Part shown: positions 18,485 through 27,699 of the stretch, in pieces
Layout: every line of letters starts with the position of its first letter
Numbering within the stretch: the stretch's first letter is position 1
Source of the DNA: Rhizobium lentis
GTDB lineage: Bacteria > Pseudomonadota > Alphaproteobacteria > Rhizobiales > Rhizobiaceae
Direction: 5' to 3'
DNA length: 64,000 bases
Assembly (NCBI RefSeq): GCF_017352135.1
Contig: NZ_CP071454.1
Coordinates: 4,055,001-4,119,000 of the forward strand
Position numbers and translations under genes: made by a program
The notes under the pieces: generated by a model
What the model was told of the DNA's origin: nothing
Database searches by the model: none
What the model saw: only the letters and a program-made list of their open reading frames with translations

Positions 18485-19156
18485 TCAGTTGAGCCCCGAT
18501 CGCGCCTCGGCCTTCGCCTTGGCGATATCGCGCAATGCATTCGCGAGCAAGGCGGGTGTCTGGGCGCCGCTGACGGCATACTGCTGATCGAAGATGAAGA
18601 AGGGCACGCCGTTGACGCCCATCTCCTGTGCCGCGGTGATTTCGGCAACGATGAGGTTGCTGTCTGCTTCGGAAGCCAACAACGAGGCGATGACCGAGCG
18701 ATTGAGCCCGGCTTTCTCGGCGATATCGAGCAGCACCGCGTGGTCGCCGACATTACGGCCTGCCTCGAAATTCGCCTTGAACAGCGCCGTAACCACCTTG
18801 TCCTGCTTCTCACGGCCTTCGATCATCGCCCAGTGGATCAGCCGGTGGGCGTCGAGCGTGTTCGGGCCGATCTTGATCGCCTCGAAATCGAAGGCGATGC
18901 CGACCTCACGGCCTAAATCGGTGAGCATCTTGTGCGCCTGCGCCACACGCTCCTCGCCCCCGAGCTTCTCAGCCAGTGCCTTCTTCTGGTCGACGCCTTC
19001 CTTGGGATAGTCGGGATTGAGTCGGTATGGTCGCCAGTTGATGTCGACGCCGATTTCGTCCTGCACTTCGGCGATGGCAAGTTCCAGCCGTGCCTTGCCG
19101 AGATAGCACCAGGGGCAGACGACATCCGAGACGATGTCGATGGTGATACGCTCCAT
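18485..19156 (-). CDS. DsbA family (FrnE-like) thiol oxidoreductase
   Basis: A 223-residue cytoplasmic 2-hydroxychromene-2-carboxylate isomerase/FrnE-type member of the DsbA superfamily. The CPWC redox motif lies at residues 14-17, with a long helical insertion in the thioredoxin fold and the cis-Pro region NGVPFFIFDQQYAVSGAQ near the end. No signal peptide is present, unlike periplasmic DsbA. The start at 19156 is preceded by AGGAAGA; an open extension to 19237 lacks similarity. Likely role: disulfide or redox protection, inferred. Confidence 0.88.
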   Translation of the reverse strand: MERITIDIVSDVVCPWCYLGKARLELAIAEVQDEIGVDINWRPYRLNPDYPKEGVDQKKALAEKLGGEERVAQAHKMLTDLGREVGIAFDFEAIKIGPNTLDAHRLIHWAMIEGREKQDKVVTALFKANFEAGRNVGDHAVLLDIAEKAGLNRSVIASLLASEADSNLIVAEITAAQEMGVNGVPFFIFDQQYAVSGAQTPALLANALRDIAKAKAEARSGLN

Positions 19157-19220
19157 GAGGGTCTTCCTTATTCTATGCGTCTCCGAAGAGACATTGGGCC
19201 TTGGCGGTCCAGGCGGCGTT

Positions 19221-21023
19221 TTACTGCACGCTCGCATCCCACCAGACCGGCAGCTGGTTGCCGTAAAGCGGCGTCGTGTCGGGACGACCGATGCGCTTGC
19301 TGCGCGCGACCCATTGCTGGCCGATGTGATAGAGTGGCAGCACGTAGTGGCTCGATAGCAGCAGCCGGTCGTAGGCGCGCACGGCGGCAGTGAAATCGTC
19401 CGCCGAACGCGCTTTCAGCACATGATCGATCAGCGTGTCGAGATCGGGGTCGTTAGCCCCGGCAAAGCTGTCCTTCCCCTCCTGCACGCGCGCAGCCGAA
19501 GACCAGCGACCGAGCTGCTCGGTTCCAGGCGACAGCGATGAGGTATAGGATTTGATGATCATGTCGTAATCGAAGCTGTTTGTCCGGCTCTGATACTGCG
19601 AATCGTCGACCGTGCGAATTGATACGGCGATGCCGATCGTCTGCAGCGAACGCTGATAAGCAATGGCAAGCTTCTCCTGGTCGGCATTCTGCGTCATGAT
19701 TTCGAAGGCGAGCTGGCGGCCGGAAGCGTCAAGCATTTTGCCGCCCTGGATCGTATAGCCGCCCTCTTTCAGAAGCGCGACGGCCTGCTTCAGCACATTC
19801 CGGTCGCGGCCGGAGCCGTCGGTGACCGGCAGCTTATAGGTCCCGTTCAGAATCTCCGGCGCGATTTTGTCCTTGATCGGCCCCAGCAGGGCAAGCTCGG
19901 CTGCATTGGCAGGAACGCCGAAGCTTGAAAGCTCGGAATTCTGCCAGAAGCTCTGCGTGCGTTTGTAGGCGCCCGAGTAGAGGTTCTTGTTCGCCCATTC
20001 GAAATCGAACGCCAGTGACAGGCCTTCACGCACCTTCGGATCGGCAAAGATCGGGCGGCGCGTATTGAATACGAAGCCGAGCATGCCGCTCGGGAGTTTT
20101 GGCGTGAACACGTCCTTGATCACGGCCCCGGAGGTGGCGGCGGGGAAATTATAGGCATTGGCCCAATGGCCGGGATTGCCGTCGGGATAGATGTCGACAT
20201 CGCCTTTCTTGAAGGCCTCGAACAGCGTCGTGTCCTGCAGATAGTACTGCACCGTTATCTGGTCGTAATTGTCAGTTCCGACCTTGGCCGGAATATCCTT
20301 GCCCCAGTAATTCGGGTCGCGTTCATAGGTGATGCTCTCGCCGGGCTTCACCGTCTTTACCTTGTAGGGGCCCGAACCGACCGGCGGCGTCAGCGAGGTT
20401 CGGTCGAAGGTTTCCGGATTGACCGCATGTTTCGGAAGTACCGGGAAAAGGCCGAAAATCAGCGGAGTCTCGCGATCGGCCTTCTCGTTGAAGGTGAAGC
20501 GCACACTATGTTCGCCGACCTTCTCCATTTTGGCGACGACTTTCAGGCGTTCGGAATAGGGCGGGCGGCCTTTGTCGCGCAAGAGTTCGAAGGTGAACAT
20601 CACATCTTCAGGCGTCACCGGCTGGCCGTCGGCCCATTTCGCCTTCGGATTGAGGTTGAACTGGATGAAGCTCCTGGCGTCGTCCCATTCGACAGTCTCG
20701 GCAAGCAGGCCGTAAAGCGTGAAGGGCTCGTCCCTGGAACGCTGCATCAGTGATTCGTAGACGAGATTGCCGTATTCCGGATCCCACATGCCGCGCGCCG
20801 TGGTGCGATTGCTTTTCACGATGAACGGATTGAGGCTGTCGAACGTGCCGACCACACCGTAGGTGATTTTACCGCCCTTCTTCACTTCGGGATTGACGTA
20901 AGGAAAGTGCTTGTAGTCGGGCGGCAAGGCCGGCTCGCCATGCATCGCGATGCCGTGCAGCGGTTCGGCTGCAACAGTGCCGCACAGCAGCGATAGGACG
21001 AGGGAGACGACGATCCGGAGCAT
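19221..21023 (-). CDS. ABC transporter substrate-binding protein, family 5 (YejA-like)
   Basis: A 600-residue periplasmic oligopeptide-binding protein (SBP_bac_5). A signal peptide covers residues 1-19, and the mature protein starts EPLHGIAMHGEPALPPDYKHFPYVNPEVKKGG, typical of YejA, the peptide importer component linked to antimicrobial-peptide tolerance in rhizobia. No permease or ATPase gene is adjacent in the window, so it either serves a transporter encoded elsewhere or has lost its partners. It lies 65 bp downstream of nothing on its strand and has its own promoter region shared with the divergent IalB-like gene. Confidence 0.88.
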   Translation of the reverse strand: MLRIVVSLVLSLLCGTVAAEPLHGIAMHGEPALPPDYKHFPYVNPEVKKGGKITYGVVGTFDSLNPFIVKSNRTTARGMWDPEYGNLVYESLMQRSRDEPFTLYGLLAETVEWDDARSFIQFNLNPKAKWADGQPVTPEDVMFTFELLRDKGRPPYSERLKVVAKMEKVGEHSVRFTFNEKADRETPLIFGLFPVLPKHAVNPETFDRTSLTPPVGSGPYKVKTVKPGESITYERDPNYWGKDIPAKVGTDNYDQITVQYYLQDTTLFEAFKKGDVDIYPDGNPGHWANAYNFPAATSGAVIKDVFTPKLPSGMLGFVFNTRRPIFADPKVREGLSLAFDFEWANKNLYSGAYKRTQSFWQNSELSSFGVPANAAELALLGPIKDKIAPEILNGTYKLPVTDGSGRDRNVLKQAVALLKEGGYTIQGGKMLDASGRQLAFEIMTQNADQEKLAIAYQRSLQTIGIAVSIRTVDDSQYQSRTNSFDYDMIIKSYTSSLSPGTEQLGRWSSAARVQEGKDSFAGANDPDLDTLIDHVLKARSADDFTAAVRAYDRLLLSSHYVLPLYHIGQQWVARSKRIGRPDTTPLYGNQLPVWWDASVQ

Positions 21024-21310
21024 TCGGCAATCCTTGATCCGCGGAAAAAACGTGCGTGATTCACCGCGAGATTAGCATGGGGTCGATCGATTCCAACACT
21101 AAGCGGCGATTTCTTTGGCCTGGCTGCGAAATTGCCTCTCAAATTGGCAAAGAAAAGCTGGATATCTTGAACGCTGCGATGTAACAGGTGAACCCGAAGT
21201 TTAGGGGTCATGCATTTGCCTTATTTTTCGATGAGGTGGAGTGCCGAACGACCCGATGGTTGGGGCGGCACGTCGCTGCTCCGAACGGATATCAGGAGAC
21301 GGAATTCGCT

Positions 21311-21964
21311 ATGATGTTCAAGTCTGAAAAGAAAATGCGGGCAGCACTGTCCGTCCTGGCAGTGATGTTCGGCGCCGCTTCGGCTCCGGTCTCCTCCTTC
21401 GCACAGGAAGCAGCGGCACAGGCTCCGGCCCAGGGCGTTGGCGCTCCCAAGCTCGGTTGGTACAAGACCTGCAGCAAGCAGGAAGACAACGACATCTGCG
21501 TTGTCCAGAACCTCATCCTTGCCAATGGCGGTCAGCTCGTCACGGCCGTCGGCCTCATTTCGGTTTCCGGCAAGATCAACCGCAAGCTCCTGCAGGTCTC
21601 CGTTCCGACAGCACGCCTGATTCCTCCCGGCATCAGCATGCAGATCGATGGGGGCAAGGGCCAGAAGCTCGACTACGCCGTCTGCCTGCCGGACAAGTGC
21701 ACCGCAGAAATCCCGCTGACCGATGCAATGATCGCCAGCCTCAAGAAGGGCAGCGATGTGATTTTCACGTCGATCAATTTCCGCCGTGCCCCCAACCCGA
21801 TCAAGATCTCGCTCGAAGGCTTCACCGGCGCTTATGATGGCGAACCGGTTACCGAAACGAAGCTCGCCGAAAGCCAGCGCAGCCTGCAGGACAGCATGCA
21901 GAAGAAGGCTGAAGAAGCCCGCAAGAAGCTGGAAGATGCCCAGAAGGCCGCCAAGGCGCAGTAA
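21311..21964 (+). CDS. IalB family invasion-associated exported protein
   Basis: A 217-residue exported protein of the invasion-associated locus B family, named after a Bartonella factor but widespread in rhizobia, where its role is unclear. A signal peptide ends near residue 31 (SSFAQEAAAQ). The mature domain has the conserved cysteines (YKTCSKQEDNDICVVQN and YAVCLPDKCTAEIPL), and the last 40 residues are a charged helical tail rich in Lys, Ala and Glu. AGGAGA at 21293-21298 supports the start; Met at 21314 is a second option. A strong terminator follows. Confidence 0.88.
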   Translation: MMFKSEKKMRAALSVLAVMFGAASAPVSSFAQEAAAQAPAQGVGAPKLGWYKTCSKQEDNDICVVQNLILANGGQLVTAVGLISVSGKINRKLLQVSVPTARLIPPGISMQIDGGKGQKLDYAVCLPDKCTAEIPLTDAMIASLKKGSDVIFTSINFRRAPNPIKISLEGFTGAYDGEPVTETKLAESQRSLQDSMQKKAEEARKKLEDAQKAAKAQ

Positions 21965-21987
21965 AAACTGCCGCTATATGGAATGGA

Positions 21988-22012
21988 AACCCGGCTTCAG
22001 GCCGGGTTTTTT
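21988..22012 (+). terminator. Rho-independent terminator after the IalB-like gene
   Basis: An 8-bp perfect stem (AACCCGGC/GCCGGGTT) with a five-base loop is followed by a run of T. Confidence 0.9.
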
Positions 22013-22049
22013 GTTGCTGGACTTTGCTCTCTTTACGGCGCCAATGGCT

Positions 22050-22189
22050 GCCCCTCACCCTAACCCTCTCCCCGTTCTAACGGGGCGAGGGGACGTGCCC
22101 TGCGAGAGCGAGGAGGGAACGGAGAGGGCGGCGGCAGGGTCCCTTCGCCCCGTTTACGGGGAGAAGGTGGCGGCAGCCGGATGAGGGGC
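22050..22189. repeat. 140-bp palindromic intergenic repeat
   Basis: The element is bounded by GCCCCTCA and TGAGGGGC. The left arm (22050-22093) and the reverse complement of the right arm (22139-22189) match over most of their length, with small gaps, and each arm holds its own mini-hairpin around CCCCGT...ACGGGG. The centre is purine-rich. The layout matches the dispersed palindromic repeats found between genes in rhizobia and relatives; I cannot name the family. It lies between two convergent terminators and has no plausible coding capacity. Confidence 0.7.
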
Positions 22190-22210
22190 ATTCCGCCGGG
22201 TTTTGCACCG

Positions 22211-22245
22211 AAAGAAAAAGGCCTCGCCGGGAGATGCGAGGCCTT
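22211..22245 (-). terminator. Rho-independent terminator for hspQ
   Basis: On the minus strand, a 10-bp stem (AAGGCCTCGC with its complement) closes an eight-base loop and is followed by a T-rich tail. It ends 24 bp beyond the hspQ stop. Confidence 0.85.
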
Positions 22246-22269
22246 GTTCCTGCGGTCGGTCATCCGATC

Positions 22270-22599
22270 TTAGTGGGCGAAGCTCATCTTGGGTTTGAAC
22301 TGCCCTGACGGGGCCTGATCGAAAATCTGATAGATCTGCGGGTTGCGAAGCGGCGTGCCGCTTTCGTCATTCACCAGGTTCTGCTCGGAGACGTAGGCGA
22401 CATATTCGCTTTCATCATTCTCCGCGAGCAGGTGATAGAATGGCTGGTCCTTGCTGGGGCGCACTTCGGCGGGAATGGAATTCCACCATTCCTCCGTATT
22501 CGCGAACTCCGGATCAACGTCGAAGATGACGCCGCGAAACGGAAAAACCTTGTGCCGGACCACTTCGCCGATACTGAACTTTGCTAGTCTTTCTTTCAT
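22270..22599 (-). CDS. hspQ: Heat-shock protein HspQ
   Basis: A 109-residue protein of the HspQ/YccV family, small hemimethylated-DNA-binding fold. In enterobacteria HspQ is a heat-induced specificity factor for the Lon protease. The family core KFSIGEVVRHKVFPFRGVIFDVDPEF and HLLAENDESEYVAYVSEQNL is intact. The start at 22599 follows AGGAAG; longer starts to 22623 lack a ribosome site. Upstream lie a heat-shock-like promoter and several dyads (see separate entries), suggesting tight control. Confidence 0.9.
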   Translation of the reverse strand: MKERLAKFSIGEVVRHKVFPFRGVIFDVDPEFANTEEWWNSIPAEVRPSKDQPFYHLLAENDESEYVAYVSEQNLVNDESGTPLRNPQIYQIFDQAPSGQFKPKMSFAH

Positions 22600-22615
22600 G
22601 GTACGACTTCCTTTC

Positions 22616-22633
22616 ATCACCAAATTTGGTGAT
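22616..22633. promoter_or_regulatory. 18-bp perfect palindrome overlapping the hspQ promoter
   Basis: ATCACCAAATTTGGTGAT reads identically on both strands. It overlaps the proposed -10 element of hspQ and lies 17 bp before the start codon, a classic repressor position. The binding protein is unknown. Confidence 0.5.
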
Positions 22634-22652
22634 TGGTGCAGTGCAAATCAAG
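22624..22652 (-). promoter_or_regulatory. Candidate RpoH-type promoter of hspQ
   Basis: On the minus strand, CTTGAT (22652-22647) and CCAAAT (22629-22624) are 17 bp apart. This resembles alphaproteobacterial RpoH promoters (CTTG, 17 bp, CCxxxT). It fits the heat-shock role of hspQ but one or two key -10 bases deviate. Confidence 0.35.
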
Positions 22653-22662
22653 ATTTTTGCAC
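22641..22662. promoter_or_regulatory. Inverted repeat upstream of hspQ
   Basis: GTGCAAA and TTTGCAC flank an eight-base spacer and cover the proposed -35 element. The outer bases extend to an imperfect GGTGCA...TGCACC pair (22635-22663). Function unknown. Confidence 0.35.
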
Positions 22663-22672
22663 CTGCGCGTCA

Positions 22673-22705
22673 CATGAACGTCATATCCTCCTTCTGGCGT
22701 TCATG
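22673..22705. promoter_or_regulatory. Inverted repeat CATGAACG/CGTTCATG between glnA and hspQ
   Basis: Two perfect 8-bp arms are separated by 17 bp. It lies 74 bp upstream of hspQ and 53 bp beyond the glnA stop. The arms share the ATGAAC core with the dyads at 35856 and 36143. It could be an operator or a weak terminator; there is no T run. Confidence 0.3.
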
Positions 22706-22757
22706 ACCGGGGAGGTGAAAGCCCCGGCGAACCGGGACTTTCCGTCATTGCGGCCGA

Positions 22758-24167
22758 TCAGGCCGAATAATACATGTCGTATTCGACTGGATGCGGCGTC
22801 ATTTCGAAACGCATCACCTCTGCCATCTTCAACTCGATGAACGCGTCGATTTGGTCGTCGTCGAAGACGCCGCCGGCAGTCAGGAACTTGCGGTCCTTGT
22901 CGAGGCTCTCAAGCGCTTCGCGCAACGAGCCGCAGACGGTCGGGATCTTCTTCAGTTCCTTCGGCGGCAGATCGTACAGATCCTTGTCCATCGCCTTACC
23001 CGGATGGATCTTGTTCTTGATGCCGTCGAGGCCTGCCATCAGCATGGCCGCAAAAGCGAGGTAGGGGTTGGCGGTCGGATCCGGGAAACGGACTTCGACG
23101 CGCTTTGCCTTCGGGTTTGAGCCGAACGGAATGCGGCAGGAGGCCGAACGGTTGCGGGCCGAATAGGCGAGCAGCACCGGCGCTTCATAACCCGGCACAA
23201 GACGCTTGTAGGAATTCGTCGACGGGTTGGTGAAGGCATTGATCGCCTTGGCGTGCTTGATGATGCCGCCAATATAGAACAGGCAGGTTTCGGAAAGGCC
23301 GGCATATTCGTCGCCGGCGAAAGTCGGCTTGCCGCCCTTCCAGATCGACTGATGCACGTGCATGCCCGAGCCGTTGTCGCCGAAGATCGGTTTCGGCATG
23401 AAGGTTGCCGTCTTGCCGTAGGCGTTCGCCACCTGGTGCACGACATATTTATAGATCTGCATCTTGTCGGCGTTGCGCACCAGCGTATCGAACTTGATAC
23501 CGAGTTCGTGCTGAGCGGCGGCAACTTCATGGTGATGCTTTTCGACGACGACGCCCATCTCGGACAGCACCGTCAGCATTTCCGATCGCATGTCCTGGGC
23601 GCTGTCGACCGGGGGAACCGGGAAATAACCACCCTTGACCCGCGGACGATGGCCGAGGTTGCCGGTTTCGTAATCGGTATCGTCGTTCGACGGCAGTTCG
23701 GTCGAATCAAGCTTGAAGCCGGTATTGTAGGGATCGGCCTTGTACTTGACGTCGTCGAAGACGAAGAATTCCGCTTCCGGACCGACGAAGACAGTGTCGC
23801 CGATGCCGGAGGCCTTGAGATAGGCTTCGGCCTTTTTTGCGGTGCCGCGCGGATCGCGGTTATAGGCCTCGCCGGAGACCGGATCGAGGATGTCGCAGAC
23901 GATAACCATGGTCGACTGAGCGAAGAACGGGTCCATGTGCACCGTTTCGGTGTCAGGCATCAGCACCATGTCGGACTCGTTGATGGCCTTCCAACCGCCG
24001 ATCGAAGAGCCGTCGAACATCACGCCGTCAGCGAACATGTCCTCGTCGACGCTGGCAACGTCCATCGTGACGTGCTGCAGCTTGCCCTTCGGGTCGGTGA
24101 AGCGCAGATCGACGAACTTGACGTCGTTTTCCTGGATCTGCTTCAAAATTTCGCTTGCGGTCGCCAT
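22758..24167 (-). CDS. glnA: Glutamine synthetase type I
   Basis: A 469-residue GSI that assimilates ammonia into glutamine. The adenylylation site Tyr398 is present (DLYDLPP), as are the active-site stretches [15 protein letters not shown]-type [11 protein letters not shown] and [10 protein letters not shown]. Adenylylation by GlnE is therefore expected. The start at 24167 has GGAGGAAGG upstream; an open extension to 24197 is not family-like. It follows glnB by 78 bp on the same strand, and that gap contains a small dyad CTTTGC-N7-GCAAAG (24224-24242). The two genes form the usual rhizobial glnB-glnA operon. Confidence 0.97.
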   Translation of the reverse strand: MATASEILKQIQENDVKFVDLRFTDPKGKLQHVTMDVASVDEDMFADGVMFDGSSIGGWKAINESDMVLMPDTETVHMDPFFAQSTMVIVCDILDPVSGEAYNRDPRGTAKKAEAYLKASGIGDTVFVGPEAEFFVFDDVKYKADPYNTGFKLDSTELPSNDDTDYETGNLGHRPRVKGGYFPVPPVDSAQDMRSEMLTVLSEMGVVVEKHHHEVAAAQHELGIKFDTLVRNADKMQIYKYVVHQVANAYGKTATFMPKPIFGDNGSGMHVHQSIWKGGKPTFAGDEYAGLSETCLFYIGGIIKHAKAINAFTNPSTNSYKRLVPGYEAPVLLAYSARNRSASCRIPFGSNPKAKRVEVRFPDPTANPYLAFAAMLMAGLDGIKNKIHPGKAMDKDLYDLPPKELKKIPTVCGSLREALESLDKDRKFLTAGGVFDDDQIDAFIELKMAEVMRFEMTPHPVEYDMYYSA

Positions 24168-24245
24168 TAAATACCTTCCTCCAATTTGTGATAACAATAG
24201 GTTGGCGCGGTGACGGTATCGGACTTTGCACGCTTGGCAAAGTGG

Positions 24246-24698
<453 letters not shown>

Positions 24699-24721
24699 TC
24701 AAAATCGGCGCCCCTGCGGGA

Positions 24722-24738
24722 AAATCCGAACCGGATTT
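24722..24738. promoter_or_regulatory. Dyad upstream of the glnB sigma-54 promoter
   Basis: Perfect 7-bp arms AAATCCG/CGGATTT with a 3-bp centre lie about 70 bp upstream of the -24 element, where an enhancer protein would bind. It does not match the NtrC consensus, so its role is open. Elsewhere in this 344-bp gap I see only the AT-rich nnr promoter region. Confidence 0.3.
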
Positions 24739-24928
24739 GCGGCTGGAGAGGTGAAATAACATCGCCTGACGCCTAAAATTGCCCCAGAAGCTGAAAAAAT
24801 CCGCTCCTATCGCGAATCTCAAAATGTCTTCTGGGCAGCCTAAAATCTAAGCAGATGCATAAAATGCAGTCTTTGCAGTAAGATTTCAGGTGGTTGTTTT
24901 TTGAGCGTTTTTTGAATTGAATAGGCTG

Positions 24929-26401
24929 ATGAGCGAGAACCTGTCCAACCTCCTTCTCACACCTTCCGAAATGGCGGCGGTCGATGCGGCCGCAGCCGCG
25001 TCGGGGATCTGTTCCTTCGACCTCATGGAAAGGGCGGGGGCCGCGGCCGCGGCTGCCGCTCTGCGACGTCATCCCGGCGCGCTGCGTTTTGTTGTGTTCT
25101 GCGGACCCGGCAACAATGGCGGCGACGCCTATGTTGCGGCAAGGCATCTGCAGCAGAGTGGGGCGAAGACGGTGTTGTTTCATTTGGGGGATCCGGCTCG
25201 GCTGAAAGGGGATGCGGCGCGCGCTCGGTCCGGTTGCGCTCTTGAGGGACAGGGGCTCGAGGTCTACCGTCCCGAGAGCGGCGACGTTGTCATTGATGGC
25301 CTGTTCGGCGCTGGGCTGGCCCGCGCGGTGCCCGTGGAAGTCGGACGCTTGATCAACCGCGTCACCGAGGCCGATTTGCCCGTACTGGCCATCGACCTGC
25401 CCTCCGGCCTCGATGGCCGCACCGGTAAGGTGCTGGGCGCCGCCTTTCGTGCTCGTAACACCATCACCTTCATGACGCGCAAGCCTGGCCATCTCCTGAT
25501 GCCGGGCAGGGAGCTTTGCGGCGAGCTGGAGGTTTTCGATATCGGCATTCCTGCTCGGATCATCCGGGCCGAGGCGGGCGGTGCCATCGCTGAGAATACA
25601 CCTGACGCCTGGAAGGGCGCGCTGCCGGCCGAGCAGCTGGAAACCCACAAATACAAGCGAGGCCATCTGGTCGTTTTCTCGGGCGACGCCGACAAGACGG
25701 GGGCTGCGCGCATGTCAGCGATCTCCGGTCTGAAAGCAGGCGCCGGCCTGGTCACGATCGCCGCCTCCGGGGCAGCGATGGCTGCCAATGCCGCGCATCT
25801 CACAGCCGTCATGCTGCATGCAGTCGACGACGAGGCGGACCTTGCTGAGTGGCTCTCCGACAAGCGGTTGCAGACTTTCGTCCTCGGTCCCGGCTTTGGC
25901 ATCGGCGCGAGAGCCCGCGGCTTCGTCAGCGCGCTTGCCGATCGACGGCTCGTGCTCGATGCCGACGGTATCTCTTCGTTCAAGGACGACCCGCAACAGC
26001 TTTTTGATCTTTTCCGCGGCGAGCCGCGTCTGGTGTTGACGCCGCACGAAGGCGAATTTTCGCGGCTTTTTCCTGACATCGGCGACGACGAAAATCTGGG
26101 GAAGGTGGACAAGGCGGTGGCGGCCGCGCGCCGCGCCAATGCCGCGATCGTCTACAAAGGGGCCGATACCGTCATCGCCTCGCCGGACGGGCGCGCGCTC
26201 ATCAACACCAATGCGCCAGCCTGGCTTGCCACCGCCGGTTCCGGCGACGTCCTCGCCGGCATTATCGGCGGATTACTCGCCCAGGGCCAGCCGGCTTTCG
26301 AGGCCGCGGCCGCCGGAGTCTGGCTGCATGGAGAGACAGCCCACCGCGCCGGCAAGGGGCTGACGGCGGAGGATCTCGCAGCGGCGGTATTGCCGCTTTA
26401 A
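24929..26401 (+). CDS. nnr: Bifunctional NAD(P)H-hydrate epimerase / ADP-dependent NAD(P)H-hydrate dehydratase
   Basis: A 490-residue metabolite-repair enzyme that restores hydrated NADH and NADPH. The N-terminal half is the YjeF_N epimerase domain (FCGPGNNGGDAYVAARHLQ, IDLPSGLDGRTG), and the C-terminal half is the ribokinase-like dehydratase (ADGISSF, LTPHEGEFSRLF, NAPAWLATAGSGDVLAGIIGGLLAQG). The ATG at 24929 is preferred; a TTG at 24917 would add four residues. It converges on the DUF72 gene with six bases between stops. Confidence 0.93.
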   Translation: MSENLSNLLLTPSEMAAVDAAAAASGICSFDLMERAGAAAAAAALRRHPGALRFVVFCGPGNNGGDAYVAARHLQQSGAKTVLFHLGDPARLKGDAARARSGCALEGQGLEVYRPESGDVVIDGLFGAGLARAVPVEVGRLINRVTEADLPVLAIDLPSGLDGRTGKVLGAAFRARNTITFMTRKPGHLLMPGRELCGELEVFDIGIPARIIRAEAGGAIAENTPDAWKGALPAEQLETHKYKRGHLVVFSGDADKTGAARMSAISGLKAGAGLVTIAASGAAMAANAAHLTAVMLHAVDDEADLAEWLSDKRLQTFVLGPGFGIGARARGFVSALADRRLVLDADGISSFKDDPQQLFDLFRGEPRLVLTPHEGEFSRLFPDIGDDENLGKVDKAVAAARRANAAIVYKGADTVIASPDGRALINTNAPAWLATAGSGDVLAGIIGGLLAQGQPAFEAAAAGVWLHGETAHRAGKGLTAEDLAAAVLPL

Positions 26402-26407
26402 CCCGAC

Positions 26408-27214
26408 TTATTGCTCGACCAACTTCTGCAGGGCGATCGCCCCGTGCGGCGCATTGACCTTGCCCTCATGGATCATGAAGGCGAAGACGTCGCGCGGCTC
26501 GGCCTTCACTTTCCGATCCTGGTCGATCAGCGGCAGATCGTCCGGAACCTTGCCCTCGGCCCAGCTCTGGAGCCGGTCTGCCCAGGCCTTCAGATCCTTG
26601 TCGGGGTAACAGGTCGGAATATCGTCCGATCCCTTCTGCAGCCTCGCATAGACGAAATCGGCGGTAACGTCGGCGATCATCGGATATTCGAAATGTTCGG
26701 CGCAGACCGGCGCCACCCCATATCTAGCCAGCAGCGCGACGAATTCCGGCACCTTGAAGGAATCGTGCCGCACCTCGACCACATGGCGGAGCGCCAGCCC
26801 GTCCTGCTTTGCCGGCAGCAGCTTCAGAAAAGCCTCGAAATCTTCCGGATCGAACTTCTTCGTCGGCGCGAACTGCCAGAGCAGCGGCCCGAGATGGTCG
26901 CCGAGTTCGCTGATTCCGGATGTCAGAAACCGCTCCATCGATTCACCAGCCTCGGCAAGCACCCGCCGATTGGTGACGAAACGCGTCGCCTTCAGCGAAA
27001 AGACGAAACCCTCGGGCACATCGGCCGCCCATTTGGCAAAGACCGCCGGCTTCTGCGTGCTGTAATAGGTGCCGTTGACCTCAATGACCTTCAACTGGCG
27101 GCTGGCATAATGCAGCTCGTCCTTCTGTTTCAGGTCTTCTGGAAAGAAATGCCCGCGCCAGGGCTCGAAGGTCCAACCCCCGATGCCGGTGCGGATAATG
27201 CCGGATTTCGTCAT
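26408..27214 (-). CDS. DUF72 family (YecE-like) protein
   Basis: A 268-residue TIM-barrel-like DUF72 protein with the family start GIGGWTFEPWRGHFFP and motifs FSLKATRFVTNRR and HVVEVRHDSF. The reaction is unknown. GGGAGGA at 27218-27224 (minus strand) fixes the start at 27214. It is the last gene of uvrA-GNAT-DUF72, lying 23 bp after the acetyltransferase; an SOS link is therefore possible by co-transcription only. Confidence 0.88.
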   Translation of the reverse strand: MTKSGIIRTGIGGWTFEPWRGHFFPEDLKQKDELHYASRQLKVIEVNGTYYSTQKPAVFAKWAADVPEGFVFSLKATRFVTNRRVLAEAGESMERFLTSGISELGDHLGPLLWQFAPTKKFDPEDFEAFLKLLPAKQDGLALRHVVEVRHDSFKVPEFVALLARYGVAPVCAEHFEYPMIADVTADFVYARLQKGSDDIPTCYPDKDLKAWADRLQSWAEGKVPDDLPLIDQDRKVKAEPRDVFAFMIHEGKVNAPHGAIALQKLVEQ

Positions 27215-27237
27215 GTCGTCCTCCCTTTGGCAGCCGC

Positions 27238-27699
27238 TCAGGCCGCAACCATCTCTTTCGTCATGTCGACGAGAACCCATCCTGGCCGATAAGGGTTCGG
27301 CCGGCGACCCGTTTCCTGAAAGCCGCGGGCGCTGTAGAGGGCGATGTTCCGCTCCATCAGCGCATTGGTATAGAGCCGGATCTCCGGCAGAACCCATTCC
27401 CGCGCCTTGCCTTCCAGCCAGTTGAGCATCGCCAGCCCATGCCCGGCGCCCTGAAAGGACGGCGAGACGGCGATGCTGAACAACATGAGGTGATCGCGAT
27501 GTCGCTCGAGGACGACAAGGCCAGCCGCTTCGCCGCTGGCCTGCCGCAACCACACCTCGCCGCGCTGGATTCTTGGCCCATAGTCCTCCGTCACAGGGAT
27601 CGGCGGAGCGCCGAAGAGTTCGGTATAGGGCCGATAGGCGGCTGCCGTCAGCGCCGCGATCGTTTCAAGATCGTCGGGCGACGCCAGCCTCATCGTCAT
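27238..27699 (-). CDS. GNAT family N-acetyltransferase
   Basis: A 153-residue GNAT enzyme with the acetyl-CoA loop [19 protein letters not shown] and the C-terminal [18 protein letters not shown]. Substrate unknown. The start codon overlaps the uvrA stop (ATGA), which indicates translational coupling; a second Met two codons on (27693) is possible. Confidence 0.88.
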   Translation of the reverse strand: MTMRLASPDDLETIAALTAAAYRPYTELFGAPPIPVTEDYGPRIQRGEVWLRQASGEAAGLVVLERHRDHLMLFSIAVSPSFQGAGHGLAMLNWLEGKAREWVLPEIRLYTNALMERNIALYSARGFQETGRRPNPYRPGWVLVDMTKEMVAA

